A DNA stretch of 64,000 nucleotides, taken from NCBI GenBank assembly GCA_022539475.1, contig VCMS01000182.1:48930-112929 (forward strand). Reading direction: 5' to 3'. Below the pieces are notes generated by a model that saw only the letters and a program-made list of their open reading frames with translations, made no database searches and was not told where the DNA came from. Of the stretch, positions 22,384 through 32,721 are shown piece by piece. A program made the translations under genes and the position numbers. The stretch is from Gracilaria domingensis (taxonomy: Eukaryota; Rhodophyta; Florideophyceae; Gracilariales; Gracilariaceae). How positions within the stretch are numbered: position 1 is the first letter of the stretch; each line of letters opens with the position of its first letter.

Positions 22384-25300
22384 AGTCCAAACGCTTCTTA
22401 GGAGCATGCATCGACTCGGGTGCCAGCAAGTCCGTCATTGGAGAACAAGAAGTATTACTATGCTGCAATTCGTTACAGCACTCTGTCGAATTCCATAATT
22501 CTAATCAACGCTTCAAGTTTGGCAGTCATGTGAAGAAATCACTCGGCACTACCAGAATTGACTTACCCCTACCAGTCGGATCTTTCTTATCCTTTACTGT
22601 AGATGTCGTTGAGGCACCAGTGCCATTACTCATTGGCTTGGACATTAGCGAAAGGGAGCACTTCATCCTCGACATGAAGCTCCATCGATTACTTTGTGGC
22701 AACAAACAATGGAGCATCCACCTAGCAAAGAAGAATGTTCATGTATTCATTGAATGGGATCGAAGCCAGCCGAACTCCATACTACACACGGCAATATCGG
22801 AATACACGGAGAAGGAGCTAAGAAAGATGCACTTTAACTTCTTCCATCCGCAAACGGAGAAGCTATTGAATCTCCTCAGACGCGCGACGCCGGACCGCAT
22901 TACACCCACAACACGCAGACTCCTGCAAACCATTGCAGACAAGTGCGAAATCTGCCTGACGTATCGCACAAAACCACTGAGAGTCAAGGTGAGAATCCCC
23001 CCAAAACAATCGTATTCAAGAACCAAATCTCCCTAGACCTGATGTACCTGCACGATAAGGGTAAGAAGCTCCCTGTTTTGCACGTTGTTGATATGGAGAC
23101 GGGACTCTCCCACGCCAAATTCCTAGATGGCGAATTCGAAATTGTCGTGTGGAAAACCTTTCTATCCTGTTGGCCTACTCTGGACATTGACGCACCAAAC
23201 AAGCAACGAGCGGATCAAGGGAGTATCTTTACATCAGAAGCCTGGAAAAGGCTCCCAGAGAATCTCGTTATTGAGCTTGTGCTATTAGGAACTGAGAGCC
23301 ACAATAGTTTAGGAATTGGGGAAAGATATCACGCGCCACTGCGCCGAACGTCCCAGAAAATCTCCCTCGAGTACCCATCAATTGAGAAGGAAGTACGACT
23401 CTGTCTCGCAATCAAGGCTATCAACGACATGATGGGACCAAACGGTCTTGTGCCATCATTACTCGTCTTCCGCACATTGCTTAGATTGAATAGCGGCACA
23501 TCATCACTCCCTGACCAGCGTCAAAGACTGAACGCATTTGAGCTCGCCCGCAAAGAATACGTCGGCATTGTTGCGAAGCTCAGAATCCTCGAGGCGCTAT
23601 GCTCCCGTGCTCCTCCAGACGCGCACTTTGACTTGAAGCCAGGAGACTTTGTACGCATCTATCGCGAGAAGGAGAAGAAGTTCAATGGGCCATACAAGAT
23701 CATACATGTCGACGGCAAGCATATACATGCTGCCGTGAACGGAAAATCATCCAAATTCAGCATATCTCAGTGTATCCCAACTGCTCTTTACTCTGATAAA
23801 GAGCTCCTTGAACAATTAAAGGCTCAGTTCGATCAATTCAAAAGCGATGAAGGCCCAACGCTACAGTCTACACCCACGATCATGATAACCGAACAACTCC
23901 AGCCAAGTGATGCAAGATGTGGCATGCAGCAATTTGAGCCGGCGAGGAAGAAGGAAATCGAGGGTTTGACGCGACGAGGAACCTGGACAATCACAAAACG
24001 AGCAAATGCAGAAAAAGAATGTAGTCCTACGGGTGAAGCTCCCAACATCCTTGGCTCCCGATGGGTTTATGTCATCAAGAACGCCGAAACTTCATCACCA
24101 GTCTACAAGGCACGACTAATAGCGCAGGGTCATACAAACAGGATGAAAGGTGTAATCGTCCACAAGCAACGTTCCCTCATGATTCAATCCATCCGATTCA
24201 TCACCTGCATAGCGCGAATGTTTAAGTTTCGCATATGGTCACGCGACATAACAACGGGTGAGTATAATATAGAAATTAACCTCAAATAATTGTTTAATGG
24301 CATATATCCAATCAACGCCCAAGATCAACAGACTATTGTACCTCCGCCCTCCACCCGAGGTGAATCTTCCAGAAGATAGTTTGTTGAAACTGAACCGCAC
24401 CCTATACGGACTTAATGAAGCTGGTGATTACTGGAATCATACGTTTACCGACCATACCCTGAATGACCTGAACATGGAGCGTGCGGAAAGCGACCAATCA
24501 CTCTACACAAAGAAGAGTAAGAATGGGAAATTGCAAAGCGTAATGGGAACGTACGTAGACGACTGCCTCCAAACGGGAAATAAGAAGTTTGAAGCACTCA
24601 ACGACACGACCGCGGAGAAATTCGATTCGAAACCTAAGGAATATGAATCCTTCCTTTATGTCGGAATACATATTCAGACAAGCCCGGGACATATAGAGAT
24701 GCACCAACGTCCGCAAGTTGAAAAACTTATGAAGATACCGACACAGGCAGACTTTACGGCATTCAAATCAACTTGATGAAGGTGAATTGGGTTATACACT
24801 CTCGTCCAGATATCGCTTGCAATACTTCACAGCTGGCAAAAGTAATCGAGGCCGTCTTCAACAATCAGCACATAATCCGACTGAACAAGCTCATCGCGCA
24901 CTTGAAGAACACACCCGAATTGAGTGTAAAACACGTTACCATCGATCCAAACACATGCTACCTTCGCGTTTACTCTGACGTATCATTTGCCAACAACGAT
25001 GACCTCTCTTCCCAGTTAGGTTACATCATAACACTCTGTGACCACCTTGGCAACTGCAACATTCTGACGTACCGCTCCTATAAGAGCAAGAGAATTTTCC
25101 GCTCCGTCCTTGGCGCAGAAATCTACGCTTTCGACGAGGCTTTTGACGCTGCCTACATTATCAAGAAAAATCTGGAAAGGTGTTTAGGAAGAGAAATTCG
25201 CCTCTGTTTACTGACGGACAGTCAAACCATCTATGACACCATAACGAAGGCAACATATACAAGGGAAATGCGATTAATGATTGATATCAGCGCAGCACGA

Positions 25301-25444
25301 GAAGCCTACAACCGCGAAGAAATCTTGGACATTGGCCACATCGATCGCGACAACAACCCCTCTGACGCGCTCACGAAAACAAAACCATGCCACGCACTAA
25401 CCGAATTGCTCCGCCGGAATGAAGTCAATTATGCCATTCGCTAA
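22290..25444 (+). pseudogene. pol: Copia Pol: protease, integrase, RT, RNase H (broken)
   Basis: The protease has IDSGAS at 22410-22427. The integrase zinc domain (HHCC, about 22830-22965) is followed by the integrase core with DLMYL, ADQGS and a late GERYH Glu (about 23030-23345) and a C-terminal RIYRE/FNGPYK block (about 23650). RT has RDIT, AYIQS, YLRPPPE, LYGLNEAG and YVDD (24552-24563). RNase H has YSDVSFA, SVLGAE and a DALTKT end (about 24970-25380). The frame changes near 22990 and at 24774. Between RDITT and AYIQS there is a 43-nt intron-like insertion whose removal restores the frame exactly. The product would process, copy and insert the element. Confidence 0.85.
24258..24300 (+). 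other. 43-nt intron-like insertion in RT
   Basis: It begins GTGAGT, a perfect 5' splice consensus, and contains ATTAACC, which resembles a branch point. It ends TTAATGG, one base from the expected TAG acceptor. The flanks are the conserved RT residues RDITT and AYIQS; deleting exactly these bases restores that motif and the reading frame. It could be a decayed mini-intron or a chance insertion. Confidence 0.4.
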
Positions 25445-25542
25445 TGGTTCATGCGCCAAAGCAGACGTCTTCAGCACAAAGAACACAGCTGTAAAGAAGA
25501 AAACGTGAGGCGGTACACACTATAAACAAAGAAGAGAGTCAG

Positions 25543-25791
25543 TGATGTTGATCAGCTTTACAGCTAGCAATCCGACTGACACATCCGACTGATTGCTGGC
25601 CGATGCATATCGGGATTCGGCACCACCGCGGAAGCATTCAGCTTCCACTCCCTACTTAAGAAGCGACTAGCGTCACCACAGTAAATTGGCTCCGGCTCCA
25701 GCATTCCTGCCACGCCTGACATACTCTCTCCGCTTCCACGCGCCTTACCTCTCTGCGAACTAGTAGTCAGCATTCCATTAGGAGACCATTA
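25543..25791 (+). repeat. 3' LTR of the copia element
   Basis: 249 bp, homologous to the left LTR. A purine-rich AAAGAAGAGAGTCAG precedes it, acting as the polypurine tract. It is followed directly by the CTTTG target duplication. Confidence 0.92.
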
Positions 25792-25796
25792 CTTTG

Positions 25797-26160
25797 TGCC
25801 GAATGCACTGCTCGAAACTAGAGTGCTTTCTCGGATATTGATATTGCTGAAAATTGGTTTGGTTCATTTGGCAATTTGTGGCCTTCTTCTTCCACAAAAT
25901 ACCGCTGCTCGGAGAAAACTATGAGGATATCTTTTCTTTTGATATGGCAGTGACAAAGTTTTATTTTAAATAGATTCGTCGAAGAGCGAAAGATGCAGAG
26001 TATTTTGAACGTGTGTAAAATCGTTTGAACTACATTGAAGACTCACTTTGCGAGAAACGTCGTTTGGCTCAATAAAAATGTCGCGAGAACAAAAGAAGCC
26101 GTTTAAATCAGACGTTCAATCGCTTTGATGAACGCGAGGAAGAAAAGCTCCCGTCATAAG
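25797..26160 (+). pseudogene. DDE_Tnp_4-like transposase pseudogene, 3' part
   Basis: Continues the transposase after the copia insertion. A DIDIAENWFG..LW block contains the catalytic Glu of the family (about 25840-25885). Next come the KYRC.E.NYE segment, a segment with RRRAKDAEYFERV.NRL (about 25980-26040) and a Lys/Arg-rich end. Stops and shifts are present. Together with 18663-19753 it shows the standard C-terminal order of these endonuclease-like transposases. Confidence 0.65.
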
Positions 26161-26880
26161 ATGAAGTAGTAAATATCACAAGCTGCAAGAAATAGAGTGT
26201 TTTATAAATTCCACGTATTTGCATCGTGTTTTATTTACAAAATTGCGAAGGATAACTTAAATTTTAAGGGACTCCACTACAGCCATTTGTTATTAAAATC
26301 AAATTGCCAATTTATTCTGTACGGCCTACATTTCTGATATTATTAGGATCTTTCCAATATGAATATTTACTTTGCATTCGCGTTTTTGACGAAAGTTGCT
26401 TTTACTATTGCCCTGTTCAGAAATGAAAGGCCGTTCTACTTAAATTATGGGCATAAGTTCGTACAAATTGCAATCTAAACCAATAAAATAATTAAACTCA
26501 ACATAAGCTATTGTTTCCCTCGAAAGTTTTAGTGCAATCTAACAGTCCAAATTAAGAAAAAATGGTAATTTTTAATGTTACCTTTGCCCAAAATCTTCCT
26601 GAAGGGAACGGTATGACATCAACTCTAAGTGCCAAGTTGTTTGCCCCATATACATGTTCTTCCTAAAGGGGGTGTTCCTCAATTCCTTCTCAATACAGAG
26701 CGAATTTACGGCAAAATCTAAATTGAAAAAGTTAACTTTCGAAACTAAGAAGTAAAAAAGGTCATTATTAACATTTGTTGCAGTTGAAAAACACAATTTA
26801 AAGTAAGTGTGATTAAGCTATTTGTCAAATAAGATAACGCCTTGTAATTTGACCAGAGCCATTACAGTACTAATTCGATG
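26161..26880. other. AT-rich spacer, nothing recognised
   Basis: AT-rich, probably the non-coding 3' end of the DDE element and host spacer. No terminal inverted repeat was found to close that element. Confidence 0.45.
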
Positions 26881-26884
26881 TTAA

Positions 26885-27218
26885 CCCTTTTGGGACGGAA
26901 AGCTTAAGTCTAGCTCGATAGACATAAGAATTAAATCTGATTGGTTCACTGTCGATTCATGACAGTAATAATTGGTTTCACTTCTGCCAAGTGTCTTTTT
27001 TCTTAAGTCTAACTCAATAGACTTAAACAACGCAAAACCATTGGTAGTTATTCAATCAATAGCCATATTAGCCAATAATATACCTTTTTGTGGCATACGC
27101 GTACAAATGTACTTTTCAGTCGCTCTAAAACCACTCTATATGAAACCTTTTCATGCAATATTATTGGCTCTTTTTATGTTTATCACACTAGACATAAGAC
27201 TTTTTAGTCCCAAAAGGG
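26885..27218. mobile_element. piggyBac-like MITE with TTAA target
   Basis: A 334-bp element with perfect 12-bp terminal inverted repeats, CCCTTTTGGGAC and GTCCCAAAAGGG. It is preceded by TTAA (26881-26884) and followed by TAAA, one change from TTAA. TIRs beginning CCC at a TTAA target are the hallmark of the piggyBac superfamily. The subterminal sequence repeats TAAGTCTA/TAGACATAAG-type inverted words. It has no transposase ORF, so it is non-autonomous. Confidence 0.7.
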
Positions 27219-27535
27219 TAAAGCTTAAAAACAAGCGAAGGCATTGCTTTATCGTGTAACTCTCGTCCTTTCCCGCATTTCTCAGTTGAAATGATTACTG
27301 CATTTCATGCTCTACTTCTGTTCTGAATACTCAATGTATCGCATAGCAAAGTTAGACTTATTAACTAACTGCAGAGATGGTCTGTAAATGCGTAGATATG
27401 TTACAATATCGTAATTAAATTTTATTTTGCAATTACCGAGAAACAATTTTGAGTATGTATTACAAAGGAGCTTTGCAAGGTTTTTTCATGGCGTAGATTT
27501 CTTCTCCAAGCCCTGATTATTGGTCGAAAATGTCT

Positions 27536-27960
27536 GACAGTGCACATCTGCCTTTTTTGCTATTCTCTGCTCTTCTCAGAGCTGAGATTGTCGAAGTCTG
27601 TCGACTCTCGGACCTCTGGCTCCTTCAGGAGCTAGAGTTCGGGACCAACGAGGCCCAGTGTCCCGGTGCCCGGCGACGCTGTTCTACTGGACAACGATGG
27701 GAAGCACAGTGGCGGCCCTCGGCAGGGCTGCATGTGCGGACGAGACTAACGGCCCCCGGTGGGGCTGCGTCGCGCTGGTCGTCAGAGACCGATACAAACA
27801 ATAGTATAGTTGTAGAAGATAGTTTATTGATGATTGATGAGTCAAGACACGGAAGTCGTTCAACGACAACTAGCTTTCTTTTTATGTACTACTTTGAAAT
27901 AGCGTAAACCTGCTAAACCGCGTATGTCCCCGCTGAGCCAGATTAGTTACAGGAGCTCTA
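27536..27960 (-). repeat. LTR-like repeat, inverted partner of 34338-34715
   Basis: Read on the minus strand it matches 34338-34715 over about 400 bp with scattered differences and small gaps. It includes CAATAAA (a polyadenylation-type signal), the GACCAGCGCGACGCAGCCCC block and a TTGGTCCCGAACTCTAGCTC block that could be a primer-binding site next to an LTR end. I read the pair as two separate LTR fragments in opposite orientation. The bases before it (27219-27535) are AT-rich with no feature. Confidence 0.6.
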
Positions 27961-28584
27961 AGAAAAAGACGCATATGCGCCTGTAGTAAATCAAATACAG
28001 TACATCCCCGATATATATATCTCTCGAGAGATATATACAGTATCCCTATCAATGGTATGTTGATGTCTGTCCTGTACCCTTTTCGGTGGGTACAGATCAG
28101 AGAGTCAATAGTGGGCAATTGCAATCTGAACCTTCTGAACCCACGATTTTAGGGGTGTGTGGAGGGGTTGGAATTTGTTTCATATAAGGGGTATAAGGTG
28201 GGTACAGATTTAAGGGAATGCAGTTGAGGCTCCACTGCCACAAAACACAAATCTCACTTTTCTGGCCGCTAGGGTCCCAAAGAACCCGACATCGAGATTC
28301 ATATCTCAAACATTCTTCATCAACACATTCGACAGAGATTCAACATCTTTGAGGATGGTTCCGGAGCAGAAGCAAGTTGTCTCGATTGTTTCACCAGACA
28401 GCCCTTGATTAGTCTATTGAAGTTTATTTCGTCTAAAGGACAACTAGAAAATATCAATATGTCCTTGTAAAAATATCTACAAATCACACGACATAAATAT
28501 CCTGAGGATACGTCTATAAGAAGTTCGCCGCCTACAGCTCCGTCGAAGGTCAGACGTAGGCTCTTTGGAAAACCGAGACAAAGA
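27961..28584. other. Upstream region of the FIST-like gene
   Basis: Probably contains the promoter of the following gene, but no TATA box could be assigned. It holds the AT-rich palindrome at 28014-28037 and otherwise nothing I recognise. Confidence 0.4.
28014..28037. repeat. Perfect 24-bp palindrome centred on CTCGAG
   Basis: TATATAT arms flank CTCTCGAGAG, giving a perfect inverted repeat with no spacer. It lies 550 bp upstream of the gene start. It could be a regulatory dyad or a chance AT palindrome. Confidence 0.5.
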
Positions 28585-29835
28585 ATGGGAGCCGCATTCG
28601 TGCACCCAACCTTGCCTTGTCAGCCGCGGACGAGCTTCTCAAGCTCGTCCTCCAGAAGACCCCGATTTCTACACCCATGGTCATTTTCTCGTTGTGTTAG
28701 GATGATTGCCAGACCCGATTCAAACGAGCCACCTCCCTTGGAAGACTTCCTCAACCCTTCATTTCGTTACGCGAGCAGACAAGCAGCTCCGATTAAGCTT
28801 GCCACCGGCCGGTCTAGTTTGAAAGAAGGAAGCGCTTTCGAAGCTGTTATGATAGCTATCAAGACCGCTTCGCGAATCATTCCAAACCCACATTTTGTAC
28901 ATGTTACATTCGGTCCCGTACTAGACCCTACTGCCATACAGGTTGCACTCACAAAGAAGCTGAAGAACATACCGTTAATTGCTCGATCTGTTGACAAGAA
29001 AGGCAGTTCGGATGTCATTGAAGTTCTCTTTCTTGGGAGCGAAGATCTGTTTGGTGTGGGAAGCGCAAGGGTAACGGAAAATGTAATCAATAACATTGAC
29101 ACAGCCCTGGAAAAGGCTGCTGCTGCTGCAGCGAGGCGAGCGCTGAGACAACTCCGAACTCCACAGTTCTGCACTTTTCTTATGTTTGCTCATACCCCTG
29201 GCAGCTCCGAAGCTGTTCGAAAAGGTATTGGGAGCGCATTTCCGGAAATAATCGCGTATGGAGGACCGGCAATTGGCGCGCATGCTTCGTGGACTCTTTT
29301 TGGAGAGGTCCTGATCAAAGACGATCCTGCGGCTATGCAGACAGTCATTTGCGCAGCAGTGCCTGGCTCCTTATCGTTCCTACAGTCTGCATTACTCAAG
29401 AACTGGGTGCAGCCCGAGTACGTTGAACCGCTTGGATACTTGACCCCGAAATACATGGAAAACCCCAAGAAAGACTTGCTTACTGCGATCAGGTATAACG
29501 ATTGGGATAAGTTTGTGTGGTGCATAGAGGAAGAAGGTGTTCCAGTCAACACGATATGGCACGATAAGCTAAATCAATCGCCTCTGCTTGCGGCGTGCAT
29601 GAGGATGCGGCCGAAAATAGTGCAGTACTTACTAGAACATGGGGCGGACGTTTTGCATCGAAACGAAGCTGGTTACAATGCGGTAATGTACACAATGATG
29701 CTCTCGGATTATGATGAAGACTTTGTTCGTCAGCAGTTACTAATGTTGCGCGATGCGGGCGCAGAGATGAAATTATCGGCTCAAGAAGAGAAGATAGTGA
29801 AACGAGTGGTCAAAACGGCGATTGTTGAGATTTAG
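28585..29835 (+). CDS. FIST-like sensor domain protein with ankyrin repeats
   Basis: An intact, intronless 416-residue protein and the best host-gene candidate here. The first ~40 residues are rich in Ser, Arg and Pro and poor in acidic residues, as in an organelle transit peptide; an alternative Met lies at residue 40. The central region (about residues 75-290) resembles a FIST-type sensory domain: alternating strands and helices with a GPVLDP segment, an Ala-rich helix (about 170-185), and GSSEAVRKGI...GGPAIGA. The C-terminal 110 residues contain ankyrin-type helices (a SPLLAAC....VQYLLEHGAD repeat at about 335-360). FIST domains are thought to bind small ligands and ankyrins bind proteins. 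The domain call is by eye and moderate; the gene call is firm. Confidence 0.7.
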   Translation: MGAAFVHPTLPCQPRTSFSSSSSRRPRFLHPWSFSRCVRMIARPDSNEPPPLEDFLNPSFRYASRQAAPIKLATGRSSLKEGSAFEAVMIAIKTASRIIPNPHFVHVTFGPVLDPTAIQVALTKKLKNIPLIARSVDKKGSSDVIEVLFLGSEDLFGVGSARVTENVINNIDTALEKAAAAAARRALRQLRTPQFCTFLMFAHTPGSSEAVRKGIGSAFPEIIAYGGPAIGAHASWTLFGEVLIKDDPAAMQTVICAAVPGSLSFLQSALLKNWVQPEYVEPLGYLTPKYMENPKKDLLTAIRYNDWDKFVWCIEEEGVPVNTIWHDKLNQSPLLAACMRMRPKIVQYLLEHGADVLHRNEAGYNAVMYTMMLSDYDEDFVRQQLLMLRDAGAEMKLSAQEEKIVKRVVKTAIVEI

Positions 29836-30184
29836 CTAAGTCTTCGTTTAGTATAGACACCAGTTTCTCTAATGTTAGGCGCTGAGCCAGATTTGCTGAA
29901 GTATACGGGTGAGCCGTTTGTTTTAAACCGCAGCTTTTGTGGCTGTCTCTGACGCGTCCGTTACAACGTGAGCAAATAAAGTTTTTTGAAACTTGCTCGT
30001 CTCGCTTCGAGCCGAGGTGGAGTAGGGGCTGGGCGAGCTGAGGCCACTAATTCTGCCAGACGCTGATTGTGTCCAGAGCGTGCAATTGTGATAGTTCCTT
30101 GCCACTGATTGGGCAGCAGAAGGGTTGGAGGGAACAGATTTCAAGATTATTCCATTGGCGATTGCCAAGAAATAGTTTTCATTC
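29836..30184. other. 3' flank of the FIST-like gene
   Basis: No motif or repeat boundary recognised. GAGCAAATAAAG near 29970 could act as a polyadenylation signal. Confidence 0.35.
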
Positions 30185-30295
30185 ATTGGTTGAGCAAACC
30201 ATGGAGGGTAGTGATAAAATTTATTTAATGAAGGACAGTATAGAACTTGACTTATGCCAAATATAGAATGGAACAATCTCCGCTCCCAAGACCCC
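30185..30295 (+). repeat. 111-bp dispersed repeat, copy 1
   Basis: Matches 43756-43871 in the same orientation, from ATTGGTTGAGCAAACC to CGCTCCCA, with a few substitutions and a 5-bp difference. It contains ATAAAATTTATTTAATG. Probably the end of a degraded transposable element. Confidence 0.75.
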
Positions 30296-30565
30296 ATCAG
30301 ATTTCGAAAAGTTTCTTATCAATATCAAAAGCACGGGAAGCTCTACTCAAGAATTTCGCACACCTGGTTTCAAGTTAGGGGGCAGAAATGCATGTGCGCG
30401 CACCCGACTTTCTCCGGCAGGTGAGTCGATTGTCTACACAGAATGCTCTGTTTAATAACAATGTTACTGGGGTTCATGTCGAGAGCGGAGAGATGCGTCG
30501 TTGGAGATTTTCCAACGGTTATTGAAGTATGCCCTTCAGCAGATGTCACGTGTCCATGGTATTTC

Positions 30566-30636
30566 AAAACCCTCCGGGCTACGCCTTAACAATACGTATC
30601 CTAGCGTGACAAGAATGACAGTCACTGAAACGCCTC
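30566..30636. repeat. ~71-bp direct repeat, copy 1 (copy 2 at 30764-30836)
   Basis: Two copies, about 200 bp apart, share CCTCCG.GCTACGCCTTA and CCTAGCGTGACAAGAATGA with a few changes. Read on the minus strand each encodes a hydrophobic VSVT.ILVTLG.VL..RS.EG.E peptide, so the repeat may be a coding module. Confidence 0.75.
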
Positions 30637-31303
30637 TATGTGGACGCCAACAAGCAAAGCTCATAAGCTGATCGTACCACGAGTAGCTCGCGAGGAGGAG
30701 CATCCACGCCTAATCGCTGAATCAATTGCTCAAATAAATCTACTTCTGCGGTTCCTAGAAATTCCAAACCCTCCGCGCTACGCCTTACCAATACGTGTCC
30801 TAGCGTGACAAGAATGATAGTCACCGAAACGCCTCCCATGCAGTAAATTTGCTGACCGCAGCTGTAATCTTGTTTCTGTAAAACGGAAATGTGATTGCAA
30901 ACGTAGATTACCGCAGGTTCCTGGGTTAGTCGTGTTTCAGTAGTAACCTTCAAGGCTAGCTGAATGAGCCGGGACGGCTCCGAAAAGGTGAGAAATCTCC
31001 GATGAACGAATTTCTTCTACGAACCTCGCGTAGATATCCGCGGAAATGAAGGCATTCATCATCCTTCAAACTTACACCGGTTCCTATCGCCAAGGATGTA
31101 TCAGCCCTAGCGACAAACCATCCAGAAATGACTATCGTGTGACGCACCACATTCAACGACTCTCGACATACGCGTCCACGTCGCGAAAAATGTAGCGATG
31201 CCGAAAAGCACAAGAGCAACTCGTTTCCAGCTCGCCCAAAAACACCGCGCTTTCGGCGGCAGCGTGCACCGTTCGCCCGTGTGCCCTTGCGCCTCATGTT
31301 CAC
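30636..31303 (-). other. Two adjacent minus-strand ORFs, first copy of a duplicated unit
   Basis: One ORF (31303 to 30956) starts MNMRRKGT and is Arg-rich. It is followed in another frame by an ORF (30953 to 30636) with a hydrophobic VSVTIILVTLGHVL stretch and a Leu-rich C-terminus. A diverged copy of the first, starting MNMKRNGT, lies at 33325 and is also followed by an ORF starting MKKDG at 32964. Conservation of the start and of later words (ADTS) suggests a real gene or exon pair that was duplicated and then decayed. No family is recognised and a spliced gene cannot be excluded. Confidence 0.3.
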
Positions 31304-32132
31304 GGCGCCTCTCCGCTCTTCGCATGTGGCGCTGTTTCGCTCTCTCGTTTCAAGTTATCGCGCTCAGGAGATTATTCGTTGGCCGCTGCGAGGCGGTGAT
31401 GAGTCATCGGTGACCATGGAGCACGCCTTTTCTCCGAGAGAGCCTGGCAAAGAAGAAAACGTGACCGCTGTAAATCGTATGCCACACCTAGATGGGCTGA
31501 AACACGACTTTGGATGTGGTTGTCGAGAACACAATCGAATTTTGAAAAGGTTAAACAAAGTGAGCGCAGTGGGTAGCCTTCCTTTAAAGTAGGCTAGTGG
31601 AATTTACAAGTTCATTCTTCTACCGGCATGGTGAAAGTATGATTCTGTGGCGACGGCTTCCTTTCATTTTTTGCTTTTGAAACGCTGAGCAAACGCCTTC
31701 TTTTGTTGTTTCAATTTTAACATGACTTCACGTGGTACCGTCTCAAAGGTACAGCTTGTGGGCTAGGCATATTTGCGCTCGCGTATTTTGCAAGGTGCAA
31801 CTTATTCATACTTTGTATTCTCTTCCTTTCCGAGTTGCGTGAAAACGAAGAGTTTTCATCCTCTCGTGCCGTATATTAATGTGTGCATCTGAAATTATTC
31901 CATGAATGGAAGGGAGCTGATAGCTTCTGCCAATGAGAAGCTAAAAAGGCAAAACAGAGTGCTGGAGTGGCACCGACGTAGAGCTACAAGCCGATATCAC
32001 GCTTGATCACCGTGATCGGCTTTTAGTTTACACTAGAGGAGACAGTAGGTCACTCTGTGTAGATACGTTCAGTAGCATGTAGCTCATTTGTACAGATAGA
32101 CGTATCTAGACTGCTACTTGATCTGTACTGAA
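31304..32132. other. Spacer, no gene supported
   Basis: The left part continues the duplicated unit upstream. The remainder is mixed-composition DNA with short overlapping frames and no motif. Confidence 0.35.
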
Positions 32133-32185
32133 GGAGCGTCAGCCGGCCTTCCCCTTCATCGAAGAAGGCCAGACTTTCACCAACC
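32133..32185 (+). repeat. Left arm of an inverted-repeat pair (right arm 33667-33719)
   Basis: The 53-bp arms are about 90% complementary (GGAGCGTCAGC.GGCCTTCC ... GAAGGCCAGACTT) and 1.5 kb apart. They enclose the foldback and the second copy of the duplicated unit. They could be the ends of a transposon or an inverted duplication; no target duplication was identified. Confidence 0.7.
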
Positions 32186-32501
32186 ACCAGTGTGTTACAG
32201 CTGGGCCCTAAAAGGCAGCTCACTCGAACGTAGACCTTCGGAAACTATATCATTTTGTGGAGGTCTGTAAGGGTAGCTTCATTGCGCATGTGGTCTCAGC
32301 ATAATCGTACGTGAGCTAGTGCGTGGTCACAAACAAACAACTGCGGTATAAAGAGCACAATCAGAATTTATCGTGAAGAATCAGAGAACGTATCTCTTCC
32401 ATATAGACTACAAGGATTAGGCTCGTATGCACTGCAGCCGCACAATGTTTGCGATAACCCTAGTCCTCTTCCTCGTGCCAAGGCACATTCAAAGAGACTC
32501 T

Positions 32502-32587
32502 GGCTTCCTTTCTTGCCTAAGCATTCGATGTCGGAGCATTACAATTTTAAAGCTCCGACATAGAATGCTTGGGCGAGAATGGAAGCC
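32502..32587. repeat. Long foldback, miRNA-precursor-like
   Basis: Two ~36-base arms starting GGCTTCC and ending GGAAGCC pair with only a few mismatches around a 14-base AT-rich loop. The stem size and small mismatches resemble a miRNA precursor. It could equally be a tiny foldback transposon. Confidence 0.6.
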
Positions 32588-32721
32588 ATGAGTTTCGTTT
32601 TAATGAAATGGGTCAGCTTCTGTGCCTCTTGAGAAGAACGAAACTAGCACTGTCTGGCTGTCACGTGGAAGCCCACAGAGGAAAGATGATTAGCAACTAA
32701 ATCAGGAAAGTGAAAACACGG

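Larger units (their letters stand above)
19754..25791 (+). mobile_element. Complete Ty1/copia element with LTRs and 5-bp TSD
   Basis: The LTRs at 19754-20004 and 25543-25791 start TGATG and end CATCA (CATTA on the right). They are flanked by a perfect target duplication, CTTTG (19749-19753 and 25792-25796). The order of gag, protease, integrase, RT and RNase H defines copia. The LTRs differ at many positions (roughly 12% by eye) and the coding regions have several breaks, so the insertion is old. It sits inside a DDE transposase pseudogene; removing it and one CTTTG rejoins the transposase reading. Confidence 0.93.
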
